NCBI RefSeq assembly: GCF_000482865.1 | Contig: NZ_KI519516.1 | Location: 54,564-118,563, forward strand | DNA length: 64,000 nt | Direction: 5' to 3' | Source of the DNA: Actinokineospora inagensis DSM 44258 | GTDB lineage: Bacteria; Actinomycetota; Actinomycetes; Mycobacteriales; Pseudonocardiaceae | Shown: in pieces, positions 50,548 to 59,806 of the stretch | How positions within the stretch are numbered: position 1 is the stretch's first letter | How the letters are laid out: the number at the start of each line of letters is the position of its first letter | Notes under the pieces: model-generated | Seen by the model: only the letters and a program-made list of their open reading frames with translations | Databases searched by the model: none | Told to the model about the DNA's origin: nothing | Position numbers and translations under genes: made by a program

Positions 50548-51449
50548 GCCGACTCCTGCGCGGTGAGCGCGAGGAACGCGTCCTCAAGGCCGACCGCGGT
50601 GATCTCGATGTCGCTGGCGAGGGGGAACTGGGTGAGCAGGGCGCGCAGGGCGGCGTCCGAGTCGACGCAGGCGAGGGTGATCCGACCGGCGCGGACCTCG
50701 GCGTCGCGCACCCCCGGCAGCACCCGCAACGCGCCCACCTCGGCGCCGGGCACCACGGCGGTGATCGTCCGCCCGGACACGGTGGCCCTGATCTGGGCGA
50801 CCGACCCGTCCGCGGCGACCTTGCCCGCCCGCATCAGCACCACCCGGTCGGCGAACTCCTCGGCCTCTTCCAGGTAGTGCGTCGCGAACAGCACGGTCCG
50901 GCCGGTGCTGGTGTACTCGCGCATGGCCCGCCAGAACTGGCGGCGCGTCTCCACGTCCATCGCGACCGTCGGCTCGTCCAGCACGAGCACGTCCGGGTCG
51001 CTGACCAGGGCCAACGCGAACCGCACCCGCTGGCGCTGACCACCGGAGAGCTTCCCGCAGCGGCGCCCGACCAGGTCCGCGACCCCGGCCCGGTCGAGTG
51101 CCTTGGCGACCGGCAGCGGCTTGGCGTACAACGCGGCGACCAGGGCGATGGTCTCCCCGACGGTCGCGTCCGGCAGCAACGCGCCGTCCTGCAGCATCGC
51201 GCCGATGGTCCCGGACCGCACCGCGTCCCGCGGCGCCTGCCCGAACACGGTCACACTCCCCGAGTCCGGCTTGGACAGCCCCAACAACATGTCCACAGTG
51301 GTCGACTTGCCCGCCCCGTTGGGCCCGAGCAGGGCGACGACCTCACCCGGGGCGATGACGAGGTCGATCCCGTCAACCGCCCGCACGTCCCCGAAGTGCT
51401 TGCGCAGCCCGTCAATCCCGACGGCCGCGCCCGGTGGTGTTGCGTTCAT
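50544..51449 (-). CDS. ABC-2-type transporter ATP-binding protein (DrrA-like)
   Basis: The 301-aa protein carries Walker A GPNGAGKST, signature KLSGGQRQRVRFAL, Walker B DVLVLDEPTVAMD and the H-loop in LFATHYLEEAEEFADRV. A C-terminal extension of about 80 residues is typical of DrrA-type exporters. The ATG at 51449 is the first gene of the six-gene minus-strand operon; the palindrome at 51500-51531 lies 50 bp upstream. Confidence 0.93.
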   Translation of the reverse strand: MNATPPGAAVGIDGLRKHFGDVRAVDGIDLVIAPGEVVALLGPNGAGKSTTVDMLLGLSKPDSGSVTVFGQAPRDAVRSGTIGAMLQDGALLPDATVGETIALVAALYAKPLPVAKALDRAGVADLVGRRCGKLSGGQRQRVRFALALVSDPDVLVLDEPTVAMDVETRRQFWRAMREYTSTGRTVLFATHYLEEAEEFADRVVLMRAGKVAADGSVAQIRATVSGRTITAVVPGAEVGALRVLPGVRDAEVRAGRITLACVDSDAALRALLTQFPLASDIEITAVGLEDAFLALTAQESA

Positions 51450-51499
51450 GGGAAGAACTGTGCCGCACCACCGGGCCCACAACCTGGTCTACGCGTCAC

Positions 51500-51531
51500 G
51501 ACCTCGCCATGACAGGTGTCATGGCGAGGTC
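51500..51531. promoter_or_regulatory. 32-bp near-perfect palindrome upstream of the ABC/two-component operon
   Basis: GACCTCGCCATGACA (51500-51514) and TGTCATGGCGAGGTC (51517-51531) are perfect inverted repeats around GG. The position 50 bp before the operon start makes it a good candidate for the response-regulator binding site. The IS element begins only 7 bp further. Confidence 0.65.
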
Positions 51532-51538
51532 TGGACCA

Positions 51539-52505
51539 CTAGGGCGTGTCCTCAAAGCTGGTGTGGTTGACCTGGTTTGATCCTGGGTCGTGATCCGCAG
51601 GCACGAGTTGACCGATGAGCAGTGGCAGGCGGATGAGCAGTGGCAGGCGATCGAATCGTTGTCGCCCGCCTCGGGCGTGAAGGGGCGTCCGCGTGTGGAC
51701 GACCGGCGAGTGGTCAACGGGATGCCGTTCAAGGCCAAGACGGGGTGTGGCGTGCCGGGACCTGCCGGAACGGTACGGGCCGTGGAAGACGGTGTACAAC
51801 CGGTTCCGGCGCTGGTCGCGCAACGGTGTCCTGACCACGCTGGTGTCGAGGGTCCGGGTGATCGCCGAGGCCGTCGACGAACCCGACCGTGAGGTCCCGG
51901 TGGATTCCAGCATCGTGCGGGCGCATCAGCACGCCGCCGGCGCCCGCCGCGCGACCGCGTCCCACACAGGGGGCCGGACGGATCGCGCGGCGGGCACGGT
52001 GAGCCAGACGATCATGCCATCGGCCGCTCCCGCGGCGGACCCACCACCAAGATCCACCTCGCCCGCGACGGCCACGCACGACCACTGTCGGTCGTGCCGA
52101 CCGGCGGCAACGTCAACGACCGCACCCAACTCACCCGGGTCATGGCCGGCATCACGTTCCGACGACCGGGTCCGGGCCGCCCGGCGACCAGACCGGGCCG
52201 CGTCCTCGCCGACAAGGGCCACTCCACCAAGGCCATCCGCGACCACCTGCGCCGACGAGGCACCCCGGCCACCATCCCGGAACGCCGCGACCAACAAGAC
52301 AACCGCAAACGCAAAAGCCGCGCCGGCGGACGACCACCGGCCTTCGACCGCACCGCCTACACACGCCGCAACGTGGTCGAACGCTGCTTCAACCGACTCA
52401 AACAGTTCCACGCCATCGCCACCAGATTCGACAAGACCGCCACCTCCCACCGAGGCATGATCGACCTGGCCACCCTCACGATCTGGCTTTGAGGACAGGC
52501 CCTAG
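51539..52505 (+). mobile_element. IS5-like insertion sequence, complete ends
   Basis: The ends CTAGGGCGTGTCCTCAAAG (51539-51557) and CTTTGAGGACAGGCCCTAG (52487-52505) are inverted repeats with 18 of 19 matches. The outer CTAG on both sides fits the 4-bp target duplication of this IS group. The length of about 0.97 kb is slightly above the usual 0.85-0.9 kb, partly because of an 18-bp internal duplication. Confidence 0.88.
51590..52492 (+). pseudogene. IS5-family transposase, frame broken
   Basis: Three segments of one DDE transposase are readable: the N-terminus RRHELTDEQWQ (first frame), then RDLPERYGPWKTVYNRFRRW and VPVDSSIVRAHQHAAGAR (second frame from about 51745), then KIHLARDGHARPLSVVPTGG and RNVVERCFNRLKQFHAIATR (first frame again from about 52020). 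A one-base gain and a later compensating change account for this. An 18-bp exact tandem duplication (51614-51649) repeats DEQWQA. Programmed frameshifting is known in this group but would not explain both changes, so it is probably inactive. Confidence 0.8.
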
Positions 52506-52764
52506 TGCACCCGACAACGCGGCCCACACCTGCCGACCGCGCGCACCCGACGCCGTTCGTTGTCCGCGGCGACGTCGAACACGCGGACTACCCCCTGGTG
52601 CGACAGGCCCGGCAGCAACCGGGCCCCGCGTTGACCGTGGCAGCCAAGACCGCAGGATCACACCGCAACCACCCAGCTCCACCGGTCGCGGCGTCGGGCT
52701 CAGCATTGCCACACGGCTCAGCACCCCAGAACGCCACTCGCCGCCCCACACCCATGGCCCGAAG

Positions 52765-52850
52765 TTATCCACAGGTCTTGCGCGACCTCACCACTTTTGC
52801 TTCAGGACCGGTAGACTGGCCTCGGGGACGCCCCCCGGGAGGGTGGGGGC
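52765..52850 (-). repeat. 107-bp dispersed element, copy D (inverted)
   Basis: Read on the minus strand it has the same order, with AGTCTACCGG starting at 52817. The canonical DnaA box TTATCCACA (52765-52773 on plus) lies exactly at the 44-nt offset. The second site is absent, so this copy is shorter. Confidence 0.8.
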
Positions 52851-52979
52851 ACGCCGGGACGGCGGGGGGCCTCGCCGCCAGCACTGAACCCGACCACCTG
52901 GCCATGTTCTTCCCGGCGATACCCGGATCGCGAGTGAGTACCCGGCGCTGTTCGGTGACCTGCGGGCCGCGCTCACCGC

Positions 52980-53039
52980 CCACCCCCTCTCCGCCGCCCG
53001 CCCCGTCAAAGGCGGGAACGAGGCCGGGCGAGGGGGTGG
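52980..53039 (-). terminator. Stem-loop after htpG
   Basis: CCACCCCCTC (52980-52989) pairs with GAGGGGGTGG (53030-53039), with further GC pairing inside. It lies just beyond the htpG stop on the minus strand. Confidence 0.55.
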
Positions 53040-53055
53040 ACGGCAGGAGAGAGTG

Positions 53056-54912
53056 CTACAGGCTCTTTTCCAGGCGGGTCGCGAGGAGACGGACGAACTT
53101 GGTCGGGTCGGCGAGTTCCCCGCCCTCGGCGAGCAGGGCCATGCCGTAGAGCAGTTCCGCCGAGTCGGCGTCGGCGCGGTCTTCGGACTGGGCGGTGCGC
53201 AGGGCGGTGACCAGCGGGTGGGCCGGGTTCAGCTCCAGCACCCGCTTGACCTGCGGCACCTCCTGCCCCATCGCCCGGTACATCTTCTCCAGGGTGGGGG
53301 TGAGGTCGAACTCGTCTCCGACCACACAGGCCGGTGACGTGGTCAGCCGGGAGGACAGCCGGACCTCCTTCACGCTGTCCGCCAACTGCTCCCCCATCCA
53401 GGTCAACAGGCCGGCGAACTCCTCGGCGCGCTTCTCCGCGTCGGCTTTGTCCTCATCGGAGTCGAGGTCGACCTGTCCCTTCGCGACGGACTGCAGCTTC
53501 TTGCCCTTGACCTCCGGCACCGACCCGACCCACATCTCGTCGATCGCGTCGGTGAGCAGCAGCACCTCGTAGCCCTTGGCCAGGAACGCCTCCAGGTGCG
53601 GGGAGTTCTCCAGCGCCGACCGGGACTCGCCGGTCATGTAGTAGACGTGCTCCTGGCCGTCCTTCATCCGCTCCACGTACCCGGCGAGCGTGGTCAGCTT
53701 CTCCGGGTCGTCGGTGGACGCGAACGAGGCGATGTCCAGGATGGCGTCGCGGTTGTCGACGTCGTCGAGCAGGCCCTCCTTGACCGCCCGGCCGAACTCC
53801 GACCAGAACGTGTCGTAGGACTCGGGCTTGTCCGCCATCATCGACTTGACCGTGCTCAGCACCTTCTTCACCAGGCGCCTGCGCATCAGTTGGATCTGCC
53901 GGTCCTGCTGCAGGATCTCCCGCGACACGTTCAGCGACAGGTCCTGCGCGTCCACGACCCCCTTGACGAACCGCAGGTACTCCGGCATCAACTCTTCGCA
54001 GTCGTCCATGATGAACACCCGCTTGACGTAGAGCTGCACGCCCCGCTTGCGGTCCCGCATGAACAGGTCGAACGGCGCCCGCTGCGGCAGGAACAACAGC
54101 GCCTGGTACTCGAACACGCCCTCGGCGGCCAGCCGGATCGTCTCCAGCGGCGCGGTCCAGTCGTGGCTGACGTGCTTGTAGAACTCGGTGTACTCGTCCT
54201 CGGTCACCTCGCTCTGCGGCCGCGCCCACAGCGCCTTGCGCGAGTTGACCACCTCGGCGTCGCCGCCCCCGTCCGGCTCGATCCGGATCGGCCAGGTGAT
54301 GAAGTCCGAGTACCGGCGCACGATCTCCACGACCTTCGCCCGCGAGGCGTAGTCGTACAGGTGCTCCTCGGTGTCCTCCGGCTTCAGGTGCAGCGTGACG
54401 GCCGTGCCCTGCGCGGCGTCCTCGACCGGCTCGATCGTGTAGGTGCCCTCGCCGGTCGACTCCCAGCGGGTACCGGTGGCGTCCCCCGCCTTGCGGGTCA
54501 CCAGGGTGACCTTGTCGGCCACCATGAAACTCGAGTAGAACCCGACGCCGAACTGGCCGATCAGGTCCTGCTGGTTCTCCTTGAGCTTGCGCACGAACTC
54601 GGCGGTTCCCGACTTGGCGATCGTGCCGATGAGCGAGACGACCTCGTCCCGGGTCATCCCGATCCCGTTGTCCCGCACGGTCAGGGTGCGCGCGGCCCGG
54701 TCGATCTCCAGGTCGATGTGCAGGTCATCGGTGTCGACCTGGAGATCCTTGTCCCGGAACGCCTCCAACCGCAGCTTGTCCAACGCGTCCGACGCGTTGG
54801 AGACCAGCTCGCGCAGGAACGTGTCCTTGTTCGAGTAGATCGAATGGATCATCAACTGCAGCAACTGGCGAGCCTCGGACTGAAACTCGAGCGTCTCGAC
54901 ATTCGCGGTCAC
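53056..54912 (-). CDS. htpG: Molecular chaperone HtpG (Hsp90)
   Basis: The 618-aa protein is a full-length bacterial Hsp90. The N-terminal GHKL ATPase shows [31 protein letters not shown] (Asp and Gly of the nucleotide pocket) and [13 protein letters not shown]. The middle domain has [19 protein letters not shown] and [13 protein letters not shown], and the C-terminal dimerisation domain includes [10 protein letters not shown]. It starts at GTG 54912 behind GAGGAGAGG. It folds stress-sensitive proteins in the cytoplasm with DnaK. It is monocistronic, with a hairpin downstream. Confidence 0.98.
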
Positions 54913-55099
54913 GGGTGAAACCTCTCCTCAGGCCTGTCGAACAGCCCCGGCATCGTAGCGAAGCACCCCAACCCCCCACGCGGGTTCCACCCACCCCATC
55001 ACCCGACCGGCCCTCCCTCCCTGCGCGGTTCGTGACCCACCGCACAACCCTCCTGCCGCTCGCGGCTCTGGGGCACCAGGTCCTGACGCAAGAGCGACC

Positions 55100-56086
55100 T
55101 CATGCCAGGGACGTCAACTCCTCAAGCAGTCGCGCCGCTGCAGTGGTCGCAGGCTCCACGAGGGGGCCGGGGGTTGGCCCTTTCTTGGCGAGACGGATCA
55201 CATTCGAGCAGAACAAGAGTTGAGCCAGTCGGCCCGAACGTGAGCTCAAGTCGGCCGCGAACTCTCGTTGTATTCGATTCGCGACCCCCGGCACCGGCAA
55301 TGAATGGCCCCAAAGTATTGCCGCGTCGTACCCGCGCGGTGCCACGCCCCAACTCTCCCAGTCGAGTATGTAGCACTGCGGTGCTGTGACGTTGCCCCAA
55401 TGCATGTCACCGTGAGCCGTCACCCATTCCGTGATCGTGGTGTCGGCGCCACTCGCTCCGAACACCTCGGCAATCCGCTTACCCAGGTGCTCCTGACCCA
55501 TCACGACGCGGCGGGTTTCGTGCTTTGCCAGATGGCCCAAGGAGTTCCGAAGATCGTCCCACCATTCGTCGCTGAGCCCCGGGTCATCGGTGAGCACGCC
55601 TGTACCCGCCACTGCGGCCGCCTGGACCAGTTCCGACTCGTCCGCCCGCCACACAACGTCCCGCCGCGCGTCACACCAGCGGTGCGAACGGAGCAGCGCC
55701 GGCTTGCGAACGCCCGTGAGTGCGGAAGCGAACTCCACGCTGACCCAGCCGCCGTCAACCACCGTCGACCTCCGCCAGGTCAGGTGCACCCAGGTGTTGT
55801 CACTACTGGGGAAACCGATAGTCGCACCCTGCGTGCCATAGCTGGATTCCTGGCGGATCAACCGAACTGCCAGCGCCTTTTCGGCCGTGGCCAGCACATC
55901 GGCAATGTCTTGGGTACGCAGATTATATCCGTCGAAGTCCACCTGCCGAAGGCTACTCACCAAAGCACCCGCGAACATGACAGGTGCCCATTCGCCCACA
56001 GTTGCCCACAAGCCACCGAGCTGTCCACAGCGCACCGCTGCCGCCCTTGACAACTCGCCCAAGGCCGTAAGCTCATGAATGGGCAC
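55100..56086 (-). CDS. Aminoglycoside-phosphotransferase-fold kinase
   Basis: The 328-aa protein has the APH/choline-kinase catalytic loop TAHGDMHWGNVTA (HGDxHxxN) and the metal Asp in CYILDWESWGVAPRGYD. The N-lobe lacks a typical glycine-rich loop and starts with helices (ELSRAAAVRCGQLGGLWATV). It also carries a charged region KALAVRLIRQESSYGTQG. It could phosphorylate a sugar, an alcohol or an antibiotic; substrate unknown. Base use is less GC-rich than that of the neighbours. It stands alone on the minus strand. Confidence 0.85.
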   Translation of the reverse strand: MPIHELTALGELSRAAAVRCGQLGGLWATVGEWAPVMFAGALVSSLRQVDFDGYNLRTQDIADVLATAEKALAVRLIRQESSYGTQGATIGFPSSDNTWVHLTWRRSTVVDGGWVSVEFASALTGVRKPALLRSHRWCDARRDVVWRADESELVQAAAVAGTGVLTDDPGLSDEWWDDLRNSLGHLAKHETRRVVMGQEHLGKRIAEVFGASGADTTITEWVTAHGDMHWGNVTAPQCYILDWESWGVAPRGYDAAILWGHSLPVPGVANRIQREFAADLSSRSGRLAQLLFCSNVIRLAKKGPTPGPLVEPATTAAARLLEELTSLA

Positions 56087-56859
56087 CTGACCCCCGGGTG
56101 GGTGGCCCCTGCCTGGCGGCCGGATGACGGAAAGTCAAGCGCTGGGCCGGGTGAACCTCGTACCGCCGGGCCGGGTGGGCTCGCGCCGCTGGCCGAGTGA
56201 AACCTCGGGCGGGTAGACCTCGCGCCGCCAGACCGGTGGGCCGCACGCGGCTGGGCCGAGTAAACCTCAGGGCGGATGGACCCGTATCGCCGAGCTGGGT
56301 GAACCTCGTACTGCCGGGCTGGGGGTGGACTCGCGTTGCCGAGCCGGGTGGACCTCGCGGGGCTGGGCCGAGTGAACCCCGGGGCAGGTGGGCCTCAGGG
56401 CGGATGGACCTCGCGGGGCTGGGTGAGCCTCGCCGCTGGGCCGAGTGAAAACTTGGGCAGGTGAGTATCGGGGCAGGCAAATATGGCAGCGGGTGGCGTC
56501 GCGGTGGGTGAGTCTCGGGGCGGATGGACCTCCGGGCGGTGAACGTCGCGGCGGGTGCGTCTGGGCCGATGGGGCAGGCAGCCGGTGGAATGCACCGGGT
56601 CGGAAGAGTCGATCAGTGGACCGGTACAGGCCGAACCGGTCAACGACGGAACCAAGACCGGCCGAACTGGTCAACGAATGGACGAGTATCGGCCGAATCG
56701 GTCAGTGAATCGACCCGCGCCGAGCGAACCGAGTAGCAGGCGAAACCAGGTCGGACATGCTTCGGCAGATGAGCCCAGGCAGAGCGGTCGCGGGGCTTGG
56801 CTCTTGCTGAACGGCCCGGCGGCTCTGTGGGCGGGGGGCGCCGCCCACAGAGCGGTGGG
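56087..56859. repeat. Degenerate tandem-repeat region
   Basis: 56140-56560 is built of 20-24-bp degenerate units around GGGCCGAGTGAACCTCG. 56629-56721 is a separate array of three 31-bp units beginning GGCCGAA. The short open frames that run through are repeat artefacts. The last 40 bp contain the terminator of the DUF305 gene. Confidence 0.7.
56822..56853 (-). terminator. Terminator of the DUF305 gene
   Basis: GCTCTGTGGGCGG (56822-56834) pairs perfectly with CCGCCCACAGAGC (56841-56853) across a 6-nt loop, just beyond the stop codon. Confidence 0.85.
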
Positions 56860-57351
56860 TCAGCCGGTCAGGGACTGCATGTGGGTGATCTCGGTTTGCT
56901 GCGCCTCGATGATGTGGTGGGCCATGGCCTTGGCGTCCGGGTTGGTGCCGGTGGTGAGTTCGGTGTGGGACATGGTGATGGCGTTCTCGTGGTGCGTGAT
57001 CATCAGGGTCAGCCAGCGCCGGTTGAAGGCGGGGCCGGTGAGGGATTCGAGGGCGCCCTTGTCGTCCATCGGCATGGTGTGGGTGGGGGCGTTCCAGGCG
57101 GTCAGCCAGCCGGTCATGGTGGTGATCTCGATGTCCTGGGCGGCGGCGATGTGGTGGGCGAGGTCGAGGACGTCCGGGTTGGTGGTGCGGGCGTCGACCA
57201 GGCGGGACATGGTGATGGCGTCGGCGTGGTGCGGGATCATGCCTTGGGCGAAGGCGATGTCGGCGGCGTTGTGGTCGGGACTGGGGGTCGACGCGCACGC
57301 CGAGAGGGTCAGGGTGGCGAGCGCCGCCCCGACCAGGGTCTTCCTGATCAT
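56860..57351 (-). CDS. DUF305 lipoprotein, probably copper-related
   Basis: The 163-aa protein has a lipobox (LTLSAC, Cys19) and the DUF305 double pattern: FAQGMIPHHADAITMSRLV and LMITHHENAITMSHTEL, each with the His-His pair and Met residues, plus HHIAAAQDIEI and HHIIEAQQTEI. Members are often in copper-resistance loci and likely bind metal outside the membrane. AGGAC precedes the ATG. The neighbouring DUF6153 gene supports a metal role. Confidence 0.93.
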   Translation of the reverse strand: MIRKTLVGAALATLTLSACASTPSPDHNAADIAFAQGMIPHHADAITMSRLVDARTTNPDVLDLAHHIAAAQDIEITTMTGWLTAWNAPTHTMPMDDKGALESLTGPAFNRRWLTLMITHHENAITMSHTELTTGTNPDAKAMAHHIIEAQQTEITHMQSLTG

Positions 57352-57398
57352 GGGAGTCCTTGCGTGAGTTCGGAGGTGGGCGGGTGGGAACCCGCCGG

Positions 57399-57728
57399 TC
57401 AGCGCCGGGACACGCAGAGGGAGACCAGTAATCGACCTGGTGGTGGCGCGCGGGGCGTGGTCACGAACCGCGACGAGCGGGTGCCGGGCACGGCGGCGGA
57501 ACCCGTCACCAACAGCAACCACAGCACCACGAGCCCGACGGCGGCGACCAGCACGGCCAGGCACAGATGCAGCAGGTCGTGCCCGGCCATCGCGTCGGCG
57601 TCCACCGAGGGGCCGTCCACCGAGACCGCGACGGACATCACCGGGTCGGACGTGGTCATGTGGTGCATGCCGACCACGCCGAGCAGCACCGCGCACAGCA
57701 GCGCCCACCGCGCGATCGACTTGGCCAC
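57399..57728 (-). CDS. DUF6153 small membrane protein
   Basis: The 109-aa protein has an N-terminal membrane segment, a His/Met-rich start of the loop (GMHHMTTSDPVM), a second segment (HDLLHLCLAVLVAAVGLVVLW) and a basic tail. This is the DUF6153 pattern, usually found before DUF305 genes, as here with 48 bp between. It probably takes part in copper handling at the membrane. Confidence 0.85.
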   Translation of the reverse strand: MAKSIARWALLCAVLLGVVGMHHMTTSDPVMSVAVSVDGPSVDADAMAGHDLLHLCLAVLVAAVGLVVLWLLLVTGSAAVPGTRSSRFVTTPRAPPPGRLLVSLCVSRR

Positions 57729-57743
57729 GCACCCAATGTAGGG

Positions 57744-57774
57744 CCGGGTCGCCGTCGGGGGGACGGCGACCCGG
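57744..57774 (-). terminator. Terminator between the FG-GAP genes and the DUF6153 gene
   Basis: CCGGGTCGCCGTC (57744-57756) pairs perfectly with GACGGCGACCCGG (57762-57774) over a 5-nt loop. It follows the stop of the second FG-GAP-like gene on the minus strand. Confidence 0.85.
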
Positions 57775-57780
57775 CGGTGG

Positions 57781-58617
57781 TCACGGGAGCGGGGTGAAGT
57801 TCCCGGCCCCGTCGTTGACGTAGCGCTTGGTGACGATCGAGTAGTCCGGCTGCGGGGTGTCGACGGTGACGTCCGGGTACTGGTCGCCGTTGTTGTCGGC
57901 CAGGTACACCTTGAACTGCGGCCCGGACCCGGAGATCGACCCGAGGGTCAGCGCCGGGCGGTTGCCACCGTAGAGGAGCTTGGCGCTGCGGGTGCCGCAG
58001 TCCAGCGCGGCCAGCATGTCCTGGCCGCCGTCACCGTCGAAGTCCGCGAGCACGTACTGCGGCGCCCGCCCGGTGCACTCGCTGATCGACCCGGGCACGA
58101 GGTCGCCGGTCGACGTGGTGTTGAACGAGCGCAGCCGCCAGTACTGGTCGCTGTAGACCCACACGTCGCCGCGGCCGTCGCCGGTGAAGTCGGCCTGCTG
58201 CACGAAGTTCGGGTCCGGCACGCCCGCGTACTTGCCGACCACGGTGATCGCGTTGTTCTCCAGGCGGAGCGCGACGAGGCCGGCGTCCCCGTCGTTCCAG
58301 AAGTTGGTCGTGACCAGTTCCTTCACGCCCCCACCGAGGTCGACCAGCTCACCCATGCTCGCGCAGTACGGCTCATAGGACACGGGCGACTCGTAGAGGT
58401 AGGTCTGCCCCCAGTCGTAGCCGCCGCCCGGCTTCCCTGGCTCGACGACGACCATGCAGTTGTTGTCCCAGGCCCGACCGAACGTGATCCGGTCCGGCAG
58501 CGAGTCGCCGGTGATGTCCCCGATCACCGCCTCGTCGTTGCCGCCCGCGGTGGCGGTGGCCGGGATCAGGACGGTCAACGCGACCGCGGACAGCGCCGCG
58601 ACGAGCTTGCGCATCAC
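57781..58617 (-). CDS. Secreted FG-GAP/VCBS-like beta-propeller protein 2
   Basis: The 278-aa protein has a Sec signal peptide (LVAALSAVALTVLIPATATA) and repeats around the calcium-type motif DxDGDGxxD: GDITGDSLPDRITFG, DFTGDGRGDVWVYSD, DFDGDGGQDMLAALD and DNNGDQYPDVTVD. It probably folds as a beta-propeller outside the cell. It overlaps the stop of its upstream paralogue (ATGA) and shares its layout and its ending (NDGAGNFT). Role unknown; carbohydrate or matrix binding is plausible. Confidence 0.85.
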   Translation of the reverse strand: MMRKLVAALSAVALTVLIPATATAGGNDEAVIGDITGDSLPDRITFGRAWDNNCMVVVEPGKPGGGYDWGQTYLYESPVSYEPYCASMGELVDLGGGVKELVTTNFWNDGDAGLVALRLENNAITVVGKYAGVPDPNFVQQADFTGDGRGDVWVYSDQYWRLRSFNTTSTGDLVPGSISECTGRAPQYVLADFDGDGGQDMLAALDCGTRSAKLLYGGNRPALTLGSISGSGPQFKVYLADNNGDQYPDVTVDTPQPDYSIVTKRYVNDGAGNFTPLP

Positions 58618-59534
58618 GGCACCTCGGTGAAGTTGCCCGCGCCGTCATTAAGGAAGTGCCGCACGGTGGTGGTGGCGCCACCATAGGTGAACAGGGTGAC
58701 GTCAAGGAACTCGTCGCCGTTGTAGTAGCCCGAGAACACGTCGTACGACAGGCCGCCGTTCAGGTCGTGCGCGAAGACGACCGGCGCGGACTTCTTCGCG
58801 AGGTACAACTCGGCGTAGTTGTCGATGAAACCACACTGCCGGGTGACGAGGAAGTCCTGGCCACCGTCACCGTCGAAGTCGCCCAGCGAGTACCGCGGCA
58901 CCGGCGGGCTGGAGCACGCGTTGATGTGGCCCAGCTCGATGGTCCCGTTGGCGGCGTTGTGGAACGACTGCAGCCGCTGGCTCTCGTCACTGGACTCCCA
59001 GATGTCCAGGCGCCCGTCCCCGTCGAAGTCCACGGCGCGGATCGTGCTCGGGAAGCTGACGCCCGGGTAAGTGGCGACGTACTTGATCACATTGTTCACC
59101 CGGCGCAGCACCAACAGCCCCTTGGAGCCGTCGTACCAACTGAACCCGGTCGTGACGATCTCGGGCTTCCCGTCACCCCCCAGGTCGACAACCACCCCCA
59201 TGTCCGGGCAATACGGCCGCGCGGTCTGCGGCGAGGTGTACGTCGAGGTCACCGCGGCACCGAAAGTCCCATCGGCCCGCCCGTAGGCGACCTGGACGGA
59301 ACACGTGTGGTCGCTGGAACTGCTCGGCTCCGGCCCCAACGTCACCTTGTCGGCGATGTGGTCCCCATTCACATCACCCACGATCGGGTTGCGGCTCGCC
59401 AGGGTCGAGTGCGTGTGCGGGTGTACCCCCGCCACCGGAGCCGCCGAAGCAGGCCCCGCCACCGTGGTCACGGCCAGCGCGGACAACACAACCGCCGATA
59501 AGACAGCTCTCGTCGCGGATCTCAGCTTGCGCAT
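58614..59534 (-). CDS. Secreted FG-GAP/VCBS-like beta-propeller protein 1
   Basis: The 306-aa product (ATG at 59534) has a signal peptide (AVLSAVVLSALAVTTVAGPA) and the same repeat plan as its downstream paralogue: GDVNGDHIADKVTLG, DFDGDGRLDIWESSD, DFDGDGGQDFLVTRQ and GYYNGDEFLDVTLF. Conserved cysteines (SSDHTCS, ARPYCPD) suggest disulfides. The pair looks like a recent tandem duplication translated together. Confidence 0.85.
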   Translation of the reverse strand: MRKLRSATRAVLSAVVLSALAVTTVAGPASAAPVAGVHPHTHSTLASRNPIVGDVNGDHIADKVTLGPEPSSSSDHTCSVQVAYGRADGTFGAAVTSTYTSPQTARPYCPDMGVVVDLGGDGKPEIVTTGFSWYDGSKGLLVLRRVNNVIKYVATYPGVSFPSTIRAVDFDGDGRLDIWESSDESQRLQSFHNAANGTIELGHINACSSPPVPRYSLGDFDGDGGQDFLVTRQCGFIDNYAELYLAKKSAPVVFAHDLNGGLSYDVFSGYYNGDEFLDVTLFTYGGATTTVRHFLNDGAGNFTEVP

Positions 59535-59806
59535 GGTCTCCCCATCATCCGGCGGCCACAGGGTTCGCGGCCGTCCACCCGCCCTGATCGCGACACACCG
59601 CCCAAACGTTCTTACCCCACACCAAAATTCGACCGTCCGGTCTAGGAAACCCTTACCCCCCATCGCAAACGGTCTTCCCCACTCCCCAATACGGTCCACG
59701 CCTCCCCACCCACCCACGCGGCCCAAACACCACCACCCCTACCCACCCCCAAACTTCGTCACCACCCGACACATCCCCACCCTCGCCGCCAAACCCCCCA
59801 CAGCCC

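Larger units (their letters stand above)
52506..53055. other. Region between the IS and htpG, with element copy D and a terminator
   Basis: No gene is supported. The interval holds the inverted copy D (52765-52850) and the large stem at 52980-53039 that ends the htpG transcript. Confidence 0.6.

Noticed and set aside
48403..50877. Plus-strand open frame of 824 codons across the kinase and permease genes
   Set aside because: It spans three well-supported minus-strand genes and has only shadow-like composition.
56073..56480. Repeat-containing coding frame on the minus strand
   Set aside because: The Arg/Pro/Gly-rich translation simply mirrors the degenerate DNA repeats, and unit lengths are not multiples of three.
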